Source: Kitasatospora sp. NBC_01246
GTDB taxonomy: Bacteria > Actinomycetota > Actinomycetes > Streptomycetales > Streptomycetaceae
Assembly (NCBI RefSeq): GCF_036226505.1
Contig: NZ_CP108484.1
Location: 992,001-1,056,000, forward strand
Length of the DNA: 64,000 nt
Reading direction: 5' to 3'
Of this stretch, positions 44,161 through 51,719 are shown in pieces. The notes under the pieces are model-generated. The model did not search any database. It was not told the origin of the DNA and saw only the letters and a list, made by a program, of their open reading frames with translations. Position 1 is the first letter of the stretch, and the number at the start of each line of letters is the position of its first letter. The position numbers and the translations under genes were made by a program.

Positions 44161-46025
44161 AGGCCGTCGTCGAGCCGGACGTCGTGGAGCCTGAGCCAGG
44201 CGTCCAGCCGGACCGGGGGCTCGGTGTACACCGATCGCTGCATCATGGAGTAGGCGTTCTCGACTGGCGCGGCGAGGTGGGACCGGACGGCGTCGAGGTT
44301 CAGCAGCGGCCGCGCCGGGGCGTCCCGGTCGCCGGCGATCCGGGCGAGCTCGCGGTTGATGGCCCGGTCGTAGCCGAGGTCCTGGGTCGAGGGGTAGGGG
44401 GCCTTTCGGCGCTGTGCGATCGACCGCGGCAGCAGGTCCTTGGTGGCGTGGCGCAGCAGGCTCTTCTCCCGCCCGTCGAAGGTCTTGAACGCCCACGGCG
44501 TGTTGTAGACGTACTCGACGAGCCGGTGGTCGCAGAACGGCACCCGGACCTCCAGGCCGGTCGCCATGCTCATCCGGTCCTTGCGGTCGAGCATCATCTG
44601 GAGGAAGCGGGTGATGTTGAGGTGGCTGGCGAGGCGCATCCGGCGTTCGAGGTCGCTGTCCCCGGGCAGGTGGGTGACCTGGCCGACGGCGGTGCGGTAC
44701 TCGTCGGCGACGTACTCGGCCAGGTTGAGGGACTTGACCAGGCCGGGGTCGAGGAAGCTGGTCGCCTGCTCGCTCACCGGGACCCGGTTGATGGCGTGCC
44801 ACGGGAAGGTGTCGGCCTGCGAGGCCACCGGGTCGTGGAACCAGAGGTACCCGCCGAAGACCTCGTCGGCCGACTCGCCGGAGAGGGCGACGGTCGAGCT
44901 CTCGCGGACCGCCTTGAACAGCAGGTAGAGCGAGGGGTCGTGGTCGCCGATGCCGTAGGGCAGGTCCCAGGCCCGCAGCACGGTGTCGCGGACGCCGGGG
45001 TCGACGAGCTGGGCGGTGTCGAGGAGGATCTCGCGGTGCTCGGTGCCGACGTGGCGGACGAGTTCGGCGGCGAACGGGGCGTCCGGCGCGTCCCGGAACT
45101 GCTCGGGCTTGAACTCCCCGGCCAGTCCGACGAAGTCGACGGAGAAGGTGCGGACCCGGCTGCCGTCCTTGGCGTCGAGCGAGCGCTGGGCCAGCGCGGT
45201 GAGGGCGCTGGAGTCGAGGCCGCCGGAGAGCAGCGCGCAGAGCGGTACGTCGGAGACCATCTGCCGGCTCACCGCGTCCTCGATGAGCTCGCGGACGGTG
45301 GCGACGGTGGTGTCGAGGTCGTCGGTGTGCGGGCGGGTCTCCAGCGACCAGTAGCGCTCCTCGCGCAGCCCGTCGCGGCCGACCCGCAGGATGTGGCCCG
45401 GCCGTACCTCGTAGAGGTTCTTCAACGGGGTCCGGCCGGGCACCCGGGCGAGGGCGAGGGCATCGCGCAGCCCGTCCAGGTCGAGCGTCGCGGTGCTCCG
45501 CGGGTTGGCGAGGATGGCCTTGGGCTCGGACCCGAAGAGCACGCCGCCGTCGATCGGGTAGTAGAAGAGCGGCTTGACGCCGAGGCGGTCGCGGACCAGG
45601 AGCAGCTCCTGCGTCCGGGTGTCCCAGATCGCCAGGCCGAACATGCCGTTGAAGCGGTGGACGAACTCGCTCCCCCACTGGAGGTACGAGCGCAGCACCA
45701 CCTCGGTGTCGCTCCTGGTGAGGAAGCGGTGGCCGAGCAGGACCAGTTCCTCGCGGATCTCCTGGAAGTTGTAGACCTCGCCGCTGTAGCTCAGGACCAC
45801 GAGCGGCCGGCCGTCCGGACCGGTCTCCGGGGTGGTCATCGGCTGGGCGCCGCCCTCGATGTCGATCACCGCGAGCCTGCGGTGGCCGAGCATCGCGTGC
45901 GGGGCGGTCCAGACGCCTTCGGCGTCGGGCCCCCGGCAGGCCATGGTGTCCGTCATGGCCTGCGCGGTCGCTCCCTCCCTGGTCAGGTCGCGACCGAAGT
46001 CCACCCAGCCGACTATTCCACACAT
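44148..46025 (-). CDS. asnB: Asparagine-synthetase-like glutamine amidotransferase
   Basis: 625 residues. The chosen start MCGIVGWVDFG puts the catalytic Cys at position 2, as the N-terminal glutaminase domain requires, and AAAGGG lies nine bases upstream; another ATG lies three codons earlier. The synthetase domain has the PPi loop ALLSGGLDSSALTALA and SGESADEVFGGYLWF. It makes an amide from a carboxylate using glutamine and ATP. In natural-product clusters such enzymes amidate an intermediate rather than make asparagine. It starts 36 bases behind the MFS exporter gene, so the two are one transcript, which supports a cluster role (inference). Confidence 0.9.
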   Translation of the reverse strand: MCGIVGWVDFGRDLTREGATAQAMTDTMACRGPDAEGVWTAPHAMLGHRRLAVIDIEGGAQPMTTPETGPDGRPLVVLSYSGEVYNFQEIREELVLLGHRFLTRSDTEVVLRSYLQWGSEFVHRFNGMFGLAIWDTRTQELLLVRDRLGVKPLFYYPIDGGVLFGSEPKAILANPRSTATLDLDGLRDALALARVPGRTPLKNLYEVRPGHILRVGRDGLREERYWSLETRPHTDDLDTTVATVRELIEDAVSRQMVSDVPLCALLSGGLDSSALTALAQRSLDAKDGSRVRTFSVDFVGLAGEFKPEQFRDAPDAPFAAELVRHVGTEHREILLDTAQLVDPGVRDTVLRAWDLPYGIGDHDPSLYLLFKAVRESSTVALSGESADEVFGGYLWFHDPVASQADTFPWHAINRVPVSEQATSFLDPGLVKSLNLAEYVADEYRTAVGQVTHLPGDSDLERRMRLASHLNITRFLQMMLDRKDRMSMATGLEVRVPFCDHRLVEYVYNTPWAFKTFDGREKSLLRHATKDLLPRSIAQRRKAPYPSTQDLGYDRAINRELARIAGDRDAPARPLLNLDAVRSHLAAPVENAYSMMQRSVYTEPPVRLDAWLRLHDVRLDDGLLTA

Positions 46026-46061
46026 CTCGGACATCCCTTTCGTCGAGTGATCGAGCGCGTT

Positions 46062-47321
46062 TCAGTGGTACGTATCGACCTTCGACGGCTCCGCCGCCGG
46101 GGTACGCGAGGACAACCGGTGCGCCAGCTCGGACAGGCCGAGGGCGGCCACCGCCAGCCCCGCTCCGATGAAGCTGATCCGGTCCGCGCCGATCGAGCTC
46201 ATGCCGACCGCCCCGATGACGCCGGAGAAGGCGATGGCGAGGTAGAGGAAGGCCGCGTTGAGCGAGATCAGCAGGGGCGCGGACTCGGGTTCGAGGGTGA
46301 TCAGACGGGTCTGCTGGGGGGCCGTGATGGCCCAGGCCGCGACACCGTACGCCACGATGACGACCAGCGCGGCCGGGTAGGAGCCGGTGGTCAGCGGGAG
46401 GACGACGAGACTGAGGGCCAGCAGCACGATGGCGCCGCCCACCACCGGCCGGGCACCGATCCGGTCGACCAGCGCGCCGGCGTAGAAGTTGCCGACCGTC
46501 CCGGTCAGACCGAAGGCGAACATCAGGACCGCCAGCCTGGTGCCGCTGCCGCCGGTCGCGTCGGAGAACACCTCGGCCATGTAGGTGTAGACGATGTAGG
46601 CGGCGGTGAAGGCGACCAGCGTGGTCGCGAGCACGGTGACCACCCGGCGGTCGCCGAGCGGGGCGAGCCGCTGGCGCAGCCCGCCGGGGGCCGGCACGGA
46701 CACCCGGGGCACCAGGGCCAGCACGCCGATCAGGCCCAGCGCCGTCAGCGCCGTGATGAACCACATCGTCGCCCGCCAGCCGAGGACGCTGCCGACCACG
46801 GTGCCGATCGGCGCGCCCAGGGCCGTCGCCGCCGTCAGCCCGGTGGTCACCGCGGCGATGGCCCGGCCCCGGCGTTCGGGTTCGACCAGACTGGCGGCCG
46901 TGACGCTGGCCGCGGGGATGTAGAGGCCGGCGCCCGCCGCGGCGATCATCTGCGCGACCAGGACGACCGCGAAGGACGGGGCGAGCCCGGTCGCGATCAC
47001 GCCCGCCATGTAGAGCAGGACGGCGAGCTTGAGCACCCGGTGGCGGGGCCAGCCGGCGGTCAGGGTGCCGAGGACCGGCGACATCACGGCGCAGGTCAGC
47101 GCGAACACCGTGACGGTCTGGCCGGCGGTGGCGATCGAGACGTCCAGGGACTTGCTGAACTCGGGCAGCACCCCGGCGAGCACGAACTCGTCGGTACCGA
47201 GCGCGAAGGTGCCGAAGCCGAGCATCAGGACGGCTCGCCACGCACTCCTCGCCGATACCGCCTCGGGTTCGTCCTCGGCCATCAGCGCTGTTCCCGTGCC
47301 GGAATCGGTCAGCCGGGCCAT
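46062..47321 (-). CDS. MFS transporter (DHA1 drug-efflux type)
   Basis: 419 residues, 12 helices. The family motif region FALGTDEFVLAGVLPEFSKS and the motif C-like GAPIGTVVGSVLGWRATMW are typical of Cml/AraJ-type drug exporters. The start is ATG 47321 with GAAGGAGG upstream. It is divergent from a TetR gene, with two operator-like boxes between them, and cotranscribed with the amidotransferase. It probably exports the cluster product under TetR control. It resembles the second MFS at 61019 closely in motif and layout (FAVGTDAFVIAGLLPDIAGS), so the two may be paralogues. Confidence 0.88.
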   Translation of the reverse strand: MARLTDSGTGTALMAEDEPEAVSARSAWRAVLMLGFGTFALGTDEFVLAGVLPEFSKSLDVSIATAGQTVTVFALTCAVMSPVLGTLTAGWPRHRVLKLAVLLYMAGVIATGLAPSFAVVLVAQMIAAAGAGLYIPAASVTAASLVEPERRGRAIAAVTTGLTAATALGAPIGTVVGSVLGWRATMWFITALTALGLIGVLALVPRVSVPAPGGLRQRLAPLGDRRVVTVLATTLVAFTAAYIVYTYMAEVFSDATGGSGTRLAVLMFAFGLTGTVGNFYAGALVDRIGARPVVGGAIVLLALSLVVLPLTTGSYPAALVVIVAYGVAAWAITAPQQTRLITLEPESAPLLISLNAAFLYLAIAFSGVIGAVGMSSIGADRISFIGAGLAVAALGLSELAHRLSSRTPAAEPSKVDTYH

Positions 47322-47336
47322 GGGCCCTCCTTCATT

Positions 47337-47380
47337 CGGTACCGATCGGTTCTGTTTATGAGGACGGTACCGCTCGGTGC
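47337..47380. promoter_or_regulatory. Twin operator between divergent MFS and TetR genes
   Basis: CGGTACCGATCGGTTC (47337-47352) and CGGTACCGCTCGGTGC (47365-47380) are copies of one 16-base motif containing the palindrome ACCGATCGGT or its near match. Their starts are 28 bases apart. The TetR protein at 47413 is the likely binder. Confidence 0.75.
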
Positions 47381-47412
47381 CGTTTGGGGTCAAGATCCGC
47401 TACCGTGGACCC

Positions 47413-47952
47413 ATGGCGACCCATGCACGCGACCGCCTCCTCCAGACCGCGGAGGAGCTCTTCTACGCCGAGGGGATCCACGCCGTCGGCGTGGAGAGAC
47501 TGCTGGCCGTCTCCGGGGTCGGCCGGGCGTCCTTCTACCGGCACTTCACCGGCAAGGACGCCCTGGTGGCGGCCGTCCTGACCCGTCGGGACGAGAGCTG
47601 GCGCGCCTGGCTCGAAGACGCCGTGGACGCCCGCGGGGGCGGACCGCTCGCGGTCTTCGACGCCCTCGCGGAGGGGGCGGCGGACGTCAACTTCCACGGC
47701 TGCGCGTTCATCAACGCCATGGCGGAGGTGTCCGACCCCGCCAGCGAGGTGTACCGGCTGGCGGCAGCGCACAAACAGGCGGTGACCGACTTCCTCGACC
47801 GCCTGCTCGAAGCCGCCGGGCACAGCCGGCACTCCGAACTCGCGCCGCAGTTCGCCCTGCTGATGGACGGCGCCATCGTCACCGCGATGCGCGAGCGCAA
47901 CGCCGCACCGGCCCTGCTGGCCCGCCGGATGGCGGAGCGGCTCCTCGGCTGA
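47413..47952 (+). CDS. TetR-family repressor of the MFS-asnB operon
   Basis: 179 residues. HTH: LLQTAEELFYAEGIHAVGVE, then VSGVGRASFYRHFTGKDALV (about 9-50). The C-terminal domain contains FHGCAFINAMAEVSDP, seen in TetR regulators of small efflux systems. ATG 47413 lies 33 bases after the second operator box, with a weak ribosome site, so an upstream ATG at 47377 cannot be excluded. It most likely releases the exporter when the product or an intermediate builds up. Confidence 0.88.
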   Translation: MATHARDRLLQTAEELFYAEGIHAVGVERLLAVSGVGRASFYRHFTGKDALVAAVLTRRDESWRAWLEDAVDARGGGPLAVFDALAEGAADVNFHGCAFINAMAEVSDPASEVYRLAAAHKQAVTDFLDRLLEAAGHSRHSELAPQFALLMDGAIVTAMRERNAAPALLARRMAERLLG

Positions 47953-48092
47953 GCGCCGCCCCCGTCCCGGGAGGGCCGGCGCGGCCCCGGCGGCCCCCGC
48001 GTCGGGCGGGCGGCGGCACGGCCCGGGGCGGGCGGCGTCTGCGGCGGTCGTGGCACGGGCTCTCCCCCTCTCTCGACTGTCCGGTTCGTCGG

Positions 48093-48515
48093 TCAGGGCC
48101 GGTGCCCGCCCCGGGCCACCGGCGGTGCGTCCGCCGCGGCCCGGCCCGGTGTCCCGATGGCGGCGGCGATGACCAGACCCCGCTTGTGCGTGATCGAGAC
48201 CCCAATGGCCGCGATGCCGCGCTCCCGGGCCCTCAGCGCGGCCTCGCCGCCGAGCCGGACCACCGGCGCCCCGCCGTCGGCGCGCAGGACGCTCACCTGC
48301 CGGGGGGTCACTCCCCCGCCGAAGCCCGTGCCGATCACCTTCAGCACGGCCTCCTTGGCCGCGAACCGGCCGGTGAGGAACTCCCGGGCCCGCTCCGCCC
48401 CGTAGGAGTCCGCGATCTCCAGCTCCGCCGGCGCGTAGGCGTACACCCGGAACCAGGGCCGGCCGAGCAGCGCCGCCAGCTCGCCCTCCTGGAGGACGTC
48501 GACACCGATCCACAC
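48093..48515 (-). CDS. AcpS-type holo-ACP synthase (phosphopantetheinyl transferase)
   Basis: 140 residues: VWIGVDVLQE (metal Asp at 6) and GRFAAKEAVLKVIGTG (metal Glu about 55), then IGVSITHKRGLVIAAAIG near the end. It transfers 4'-phosphopantetheine from CoA to a carrier-protein Ser. Being the last gene of the core operon, it probably activates the two carrier proteins encoded at 51252 and 56228. It is distinct from a housekeeping AcpS in its unusual middle (RPWFRVYAYAPAELEIADSY). The GTG 48515 start gives the shortest AcpS-like N-terminus. Confidence 0.82.
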   Translation of the reverse strand: MWIGVDVLQEGELAALLGRPWFRVYAYAPAELEIADSYGAERAREFLTGRFAAKEAVLKVIGTGFGGGVTPRQVSVLRADGGAPVVRLGGEAALRARERGIAAIGVSITHKRGLVIAAAIGTPGRAAADAPPVARGGHRP

Positions 48516-48600
48516 GGTCAGCGCACCCCCCGCCGAGGCGGCCGGACGACGCCGGCCCGGACGGCGGGTACGGCGCGGACGACGCCGGCACGGACCGGGC

Positions 48601-49761
48601 TCACCGGAGGAACGTGCCCTTGAGCACGCCCTGGAAGACGGCCAACCGCTGGATGTGCCCGGTGCCCTCCATGAACTCGAAGGCCCGCGCGTCCCGGTAC
48701 AGCTTGTCGAGCAGCGGATCCGCCAGCAGGGCGCCCGGGCCCAGCAGTTCGGCGGCGGCCAGGGTGCTGCGCTCGGCGAGCTCGGCGGCACGCGTCTTGA
48801 CCCCGGCGATCCGGTCCGCTCCCGTCCGGCCCGCGTCGATCGCGGCGGCCACCTCGTAGTTCCGGTGCCGCAGCGCGGCGAGGGCGTCCACCAGCTCGTC
48901 CAGCCGCAACCGGTCCGTACCGGTGAGCCCCGGACGCTCCTCCCGCACGTGGTCCAGCACCGCGCGGACCAGCCCCAGCGCCGTCCCGGCGAGCACCGGA
49001 CGGAACCGCTGCAAGGTCCGGATGGCGCCGACCAGCCCGCGCCGGCTGGGCTTGAGCGTCTCGTAGCCGAGGATCTGCTCGCGCTCCACCCGGACGTCCT
49101 CGAACCGGATCGCGGAGATCCGCGCGCCGCGCAGGCCGACGGTCGGGATCAGCTCGGCCCGCAGGCCAGGCGCCGTGGTGTCCAGCAGCACCGCCTCGAT
49201 GCCGAGCGGTCCCGGTGCCCGGCGGCAGAACACCACGCCCAGCTGGGCGAAGGCGGCGTTGCCCACGTAGCGCTTGGCGCCGTTCAGCCGGAAGCCGTCC
49301 CCGTCCGGGGTGAGCGCCGTCTCCAGTTCGGCGGCGGCGGACCCCTTCTCGGGCTCGGTCAGTCCGAAGAAGGTCCAGGTCGATCCGGGGGCCGCCACCC
49401 GCTCGTAGTAGGCCTGCCGCTGCTTGTCGTCACCCAGCGCGGCGACCGCCACGCCGGACATCAGCGGGCCGGGGCAGGCGAGCATGAAGCCCGCGTCTCC
49501 ATAGCTCAACTCCTCGATGGCAATCGAGTGCTCGAGACAGGAGCTCATGTCGTAGGTGTGTCCGTCGATGCGCAGCGGCCGCTCCAGGTACTCCACCGGG
49601 ACGGTGGCCTTGCGCATGATGTCCACCACGGGGAGGTGCAGCCAGCGGTCGATCGCCTCCGGGTCGCGGTCGATCTCCAGACCGATCCCGCGCAGCTCTC
49701 CCGCGGACTCGCGGATGTGGGACCTGAGCGCGGCTGTCCGGTGCGGGTCCGGCTCACTCAT
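48601..49761 (-). CDS. Acyl-CoA dehydrogenase-family flavoenzyme
   Basis: 386 residues with the three ACAD domains: N-terminal helices, a beta domain TFFGLTEPEKGSAAAELETAL for FAD/substrate binding, and C-terminal helices ending DARAFEFMEGTGHIQRLAVF. The typical catalytic base region is present. It would introduce a 2,3-double bond into an acyl thioester, probably carrier-bound. The start overlaps the shorter ACAD-like gene by eight bases. In small-molecule clusters, ACADs also dehydrogenate amino-acyl carriers or act as N-hydroxylase-like oxidases, so the exact reaction is open. Confidence 0.85.
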   Translation of the reverse strand: MSEPDPHRTAALRSHIRESAGELRGIGLEIDRDPEAIDRWLHLPVVDIMRKATVPVEYLERPLRIDGHTYDMSSCLEHSIAIEELSYGDAGFMLACPGPLMSGVAVAALGDDKQRQAYYERVAAPGSTWTFFGLTEPEKGSAAAELETALTPDGDGFRLNGAKRYVGNAAFAQLGVVFCRRAPGPLGIEAVLLDTTAPGLRAELIPTVGLRGARISAIRFEDVRVEREQILGYETLKPSRRGLVGAIRTLQRFRPVLAGTALGLVRAVLDHVREERPGLTGTDRLRLDELVDALAALRHRNYEVAAAIDAGRTGADRIAGVKTRAAELAERSTLAAAELLGPGALLADPLLDKLYRDARAFEFMEGTGHIQRLAVFQGVLKGTFLR

Positions 49762-50395
49762 TCCCGTCCTCGTCTCGTTCTCGGCGGTCCGGCAGGAGGT
49801 AGGTGTTGCCCAGCAGTTCGGCGAGGTACAGCAGCCGGCCGGGGCCGTCGGCCACGAAGCCGCTCGCGCCGTACAGCTTGATCGCGACGCGGCCCGCGTC
49901 CACCAGCCCGCAGTGGATCCGGTGGCGGCGCGCGGCGGTGCGGTCGGGGATCGCCAGCAGGTCGGCCGCCTCGGTGAGGGCCAGCGCGACGTCGGCCACC
50001 GCGCTCCGCACCAGTTGACGGTTGAGCAGGGTGGCGCCCTCCGAGATGCGGTCGTTGAGCCGGACCACGACGGCGTCGAGCAGCCCGCGGAGCAGCTCCC
50101 GGTGGAGCCGGAGCAGCCCGTCGGCGAACAGCTCCCGGGCCCGGTCCGGCGACGGCGCCCCGGGGCCGGTCACGGCGAGCGCGTCGAAGCCGCCCGGCAC
50201 CGGGGTGCCCTCCGGCAGGCGCCCGGCCGAGGCGACGGCCCAGCCGCCGGTCGAGCTGACCAGCGCGCCCGGGCCTGCCAGCTCGTGGCAGGCGTCGAGC
50301 GCGGCGGCGAAGTTCCGCAGGGCCGCCGCGGCCCCGGCGCTACCGGTGCCGACGCCGCCGGGCGCCGTCCAGGGCGGGGTGTCGACCGGCGGCAT
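49754..50395 (-). CDS. Truncated acyl-CoA-dehydrogenase-like subunit
   Basis: 213 residues, about half of a normal ACAD. RLNDRISEGATLLNRQLVRS, ALALTEAADLLAI and KLYGASGFVADGPGRLLYLA resemble the C-terminal helical domain of ACADs, but the N-terminal and beta domains are missing. It overlaps the full-length ACAD gene by eight bases and its upstream gene by one. I infer a heteromeric ACAD in which this protein is a non-catalytic or second half, as known for some steroid-pathway enzymes of actinobacteria. Confidence 0.6.
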   Translation of the reverse strand: MPPVDTPPWTAPGGVGTGSAGAAAALRNFAAALDACHELAGPGALVSSTGGWAVASAGRLPEGTPVPGGFDALAVTGPGAPSPDRARELFADGLLRLHRELLRGLLDAVVVRLNDRISEGATLLNRQLVRSAVADVALALTEAADLLAIPDRTAARRHRIHCGLVDAGRVAIKLYGASGFVADGPGRLLYLAELLGNTYLLPDRRERDEDGNE

Positions 50396-51240
50396 CAGAG
50401 CGCTCCCCTGCCGGAGGCCGCGGTCCCGGCGGAGTCCGAGGCCAGCACGGCCAGGTGGCTCTCGCCGGAGCGCGGGTCGGTGTCGCAGAGCAGCACCGTG
50501 GCGTACCGGTGCTGCCAGGAGCGCCAGTTCCGGGCCAGTGCCAGCCAGACGCTGGTGCAGTAGCTGCCGGGCTCCACCCGGTGCCGGGGGCCGTCCTGGT
50601 CCAGCCCCCGCCGGTCGAACCAGGACCCGGTGACCACCAGCGTGCCCGCCGGGTCCTTGGCGGCCAGCTCCCCGAGGCGGTCGAGGGGCGACTCGGTGGC
50701 GGGGATCGTCTCGACCCCCGCCACCCGGGGTCCGCCGGTGGTTCCGAGGACCAGCACCACCCCGGAGTCGACCAGGCCGTTGTCGTGGACCAGGGGGAAC
50801 CGGGTCGGCAGGGTGGTCTGTTCGAGGACGGCGAGCACCGCCGTCCGGCTCCGGCCCGCCCGCTGGAAGGCGGAGACGACCCGCAGCGCGGTGAACGGTG
50901 CGGCCAGGCCCTGCTGGCCGATGCCGAGGTTGTTGGCGGACCCGCCGCCGAGCAGCCGGTCGAGGTAGGGCGCGATGGCGACGAACGGCGTCACGTCCGG
51001 CAGCGCCTGCGCCACGATCACCAGGTCGGGCGCGCTGTCCCGGACGCCCTCGATCGCCGCGAGCCGGTCGACCAGGTCGCGGTGGGTGACGTTCGGCGCG
51101 GCGCGCAGCAGGTCCGGCGCCACCTCCAGGCCGAAGGGCTCGACCAGGTCGCGGTAGTAGGAGAGCGTCGCCGGGTCCTCGTCGTACGGCCGGCGCGGCG
51201 GGGAGACCACCGCGCCGGCGCCCTGGAGGGTCGTGGACAT
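50395..51240 (-). CDS. Ketosynthase-III-like protein with Gln in place of catalytic Cys
   Basis: 281 residues. The first half follows a KAS III/thiolase fold: PDLVIVAQALPDVTPFVAIA, then SANNLGIGQQGLAAPFTALR, where the catalytic Cys of ACSG is replaced by Gln (about 109-110), and AVLAVLEQTTLP. The second half (WFDRRGLDQDGPRHRVEPG; WRSWQHRYATVLLCD) does not show the KAS III His and Asn sites. It cannot condense in the normal way; a Gln there recalls KSQ decarboxylases, but a purely structural or partner role is equally possible. ATG 51240 has GGGAG six bases upstream; 11 bases separate it from the carrier-protein stop. Confidence 0.6.
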   Translation of the reverse strand: MSTTLQGAGAVVSPPRRPYDEDPATLSYYRDLVEPFGLEVAPDLLRAAPNVTHRDLVDRLAAIEGVRDSAPDLVIVAQALPDVTPFVAIAPYLDRLLGGGSANNLGIGQQGLAAPFTALRVVSAFQRAGRSRTAVLAVLEQTTLPTRFPLVHDNGLVDSGVVLVLGTTGGPRVAGVETIPATESPLDRLGELAAKDPAGTLVVTGSWFDRRGLDQDGPRHRVEPGSYCTSVWLALARNWRSWQHRYATVLLCDTDPRSGESHLAVLASDSAGTAASGRGAL

Positions 51241-51251
51241 CGCGGTCTCCC

Positions 51252-51506
51252 TCATGCCCCGTCGGCCTGGGCCAGGACGTAGTCGGTGAGGGTGCCCACC
51301 GACTTGAAGTCGTCCATGTCCAGGGCTTCCGGGTCCACCGAGATCTCGACCGTGTCCTCCAGGACCATCAGCAGTTCCAGGACGGAGGTGGAGTCCAGGT
51401 GCAGGTCCTCGAAGAGCCGGGCGTCCTCGGTGATACCGGTGACGGCCCGCTCCAGGACCTCGCTGAGAGCGGCCTCCACCGCGGACACCACGTTCTGACG
51501 TTCCAT
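51252..51506 (-). CDS. Free-standing acyl/peptidyl carrier protein 1
   Basis: 84 residues, acidic, with the carrier signature DLHLDSTSVLELLMVLEDTV; the phosphopantetheine Ser is about residue 39. ATG 51506 is preferred because AGGAG lies ten bases upstream. It lies just after the PLP decarboxylase and ATP-grasp genes (with a repeat-filled gap), the same partners that load and decarboxylate glutamate on BtrI in butirosin biosynthesis. I therefore infer it carries an amino acid and its decarboxylated form. Confidence 0.87.
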   Translation of the reverse strand: MERQNVVSAVEAALSEVLERAVTGITEDARLFEDLHLDSTSVLELLMVLEDTVEISVDPEALDMDDFKSVGTLTDYVLAQADGA

Positions 51507-51540
51507 GTTCCGGTTCACTCCTCTGTGCCGGGGCTGTCGG

Positions 51541-51702
51541 GGCCTGTCTGGGCTGGGCTGGGCTTGGCTGGGCTTGGCTGGGCTGGGCTGGGCTGGGCTG
51601 TCAGGGCTGTCGGGGCTGTCGGGGCTGTCGGGGCTGTCGGTGGCTCTGTCACGGTCGCGCGGTCGGGGACTTCGCGGCTGCCGGGGCTGCCGGGGCTGCC
51701 GG
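51541..51702. repeat. GGCTG pentamer and GGGCTGTCGG decamer arrays
   Basis: 51547-51600 is a run of GGCTG/GGCTT pentamers, 51601-51643 a run of GGGCTGTCGG decamers, and 51674-51702 three copies of CGGGGCTGC. Together they fill the gap between carrier protein 1 and the PLP decarboxylase. Confidence 0.85.
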
Positions 51703-51719
51703 GAACGGCCGCCGACCGG

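Noticed and set aside
43899-48623. A 1574-codon plus-strand reading frame across the amidotransferase, MFS and PPTase genes
   Set aside because: It is antisense to well-recognised minus-strand genes, has no domain, and its composition is the Arg/Gly/Val-rich type of high-GC shadow frames.
51541-51702. A small protein encoded in the pentamer array
   Set aside because: Any frame through the array is a simple repeat of Gly/Leu/Trp/Ala with no ribosome site.
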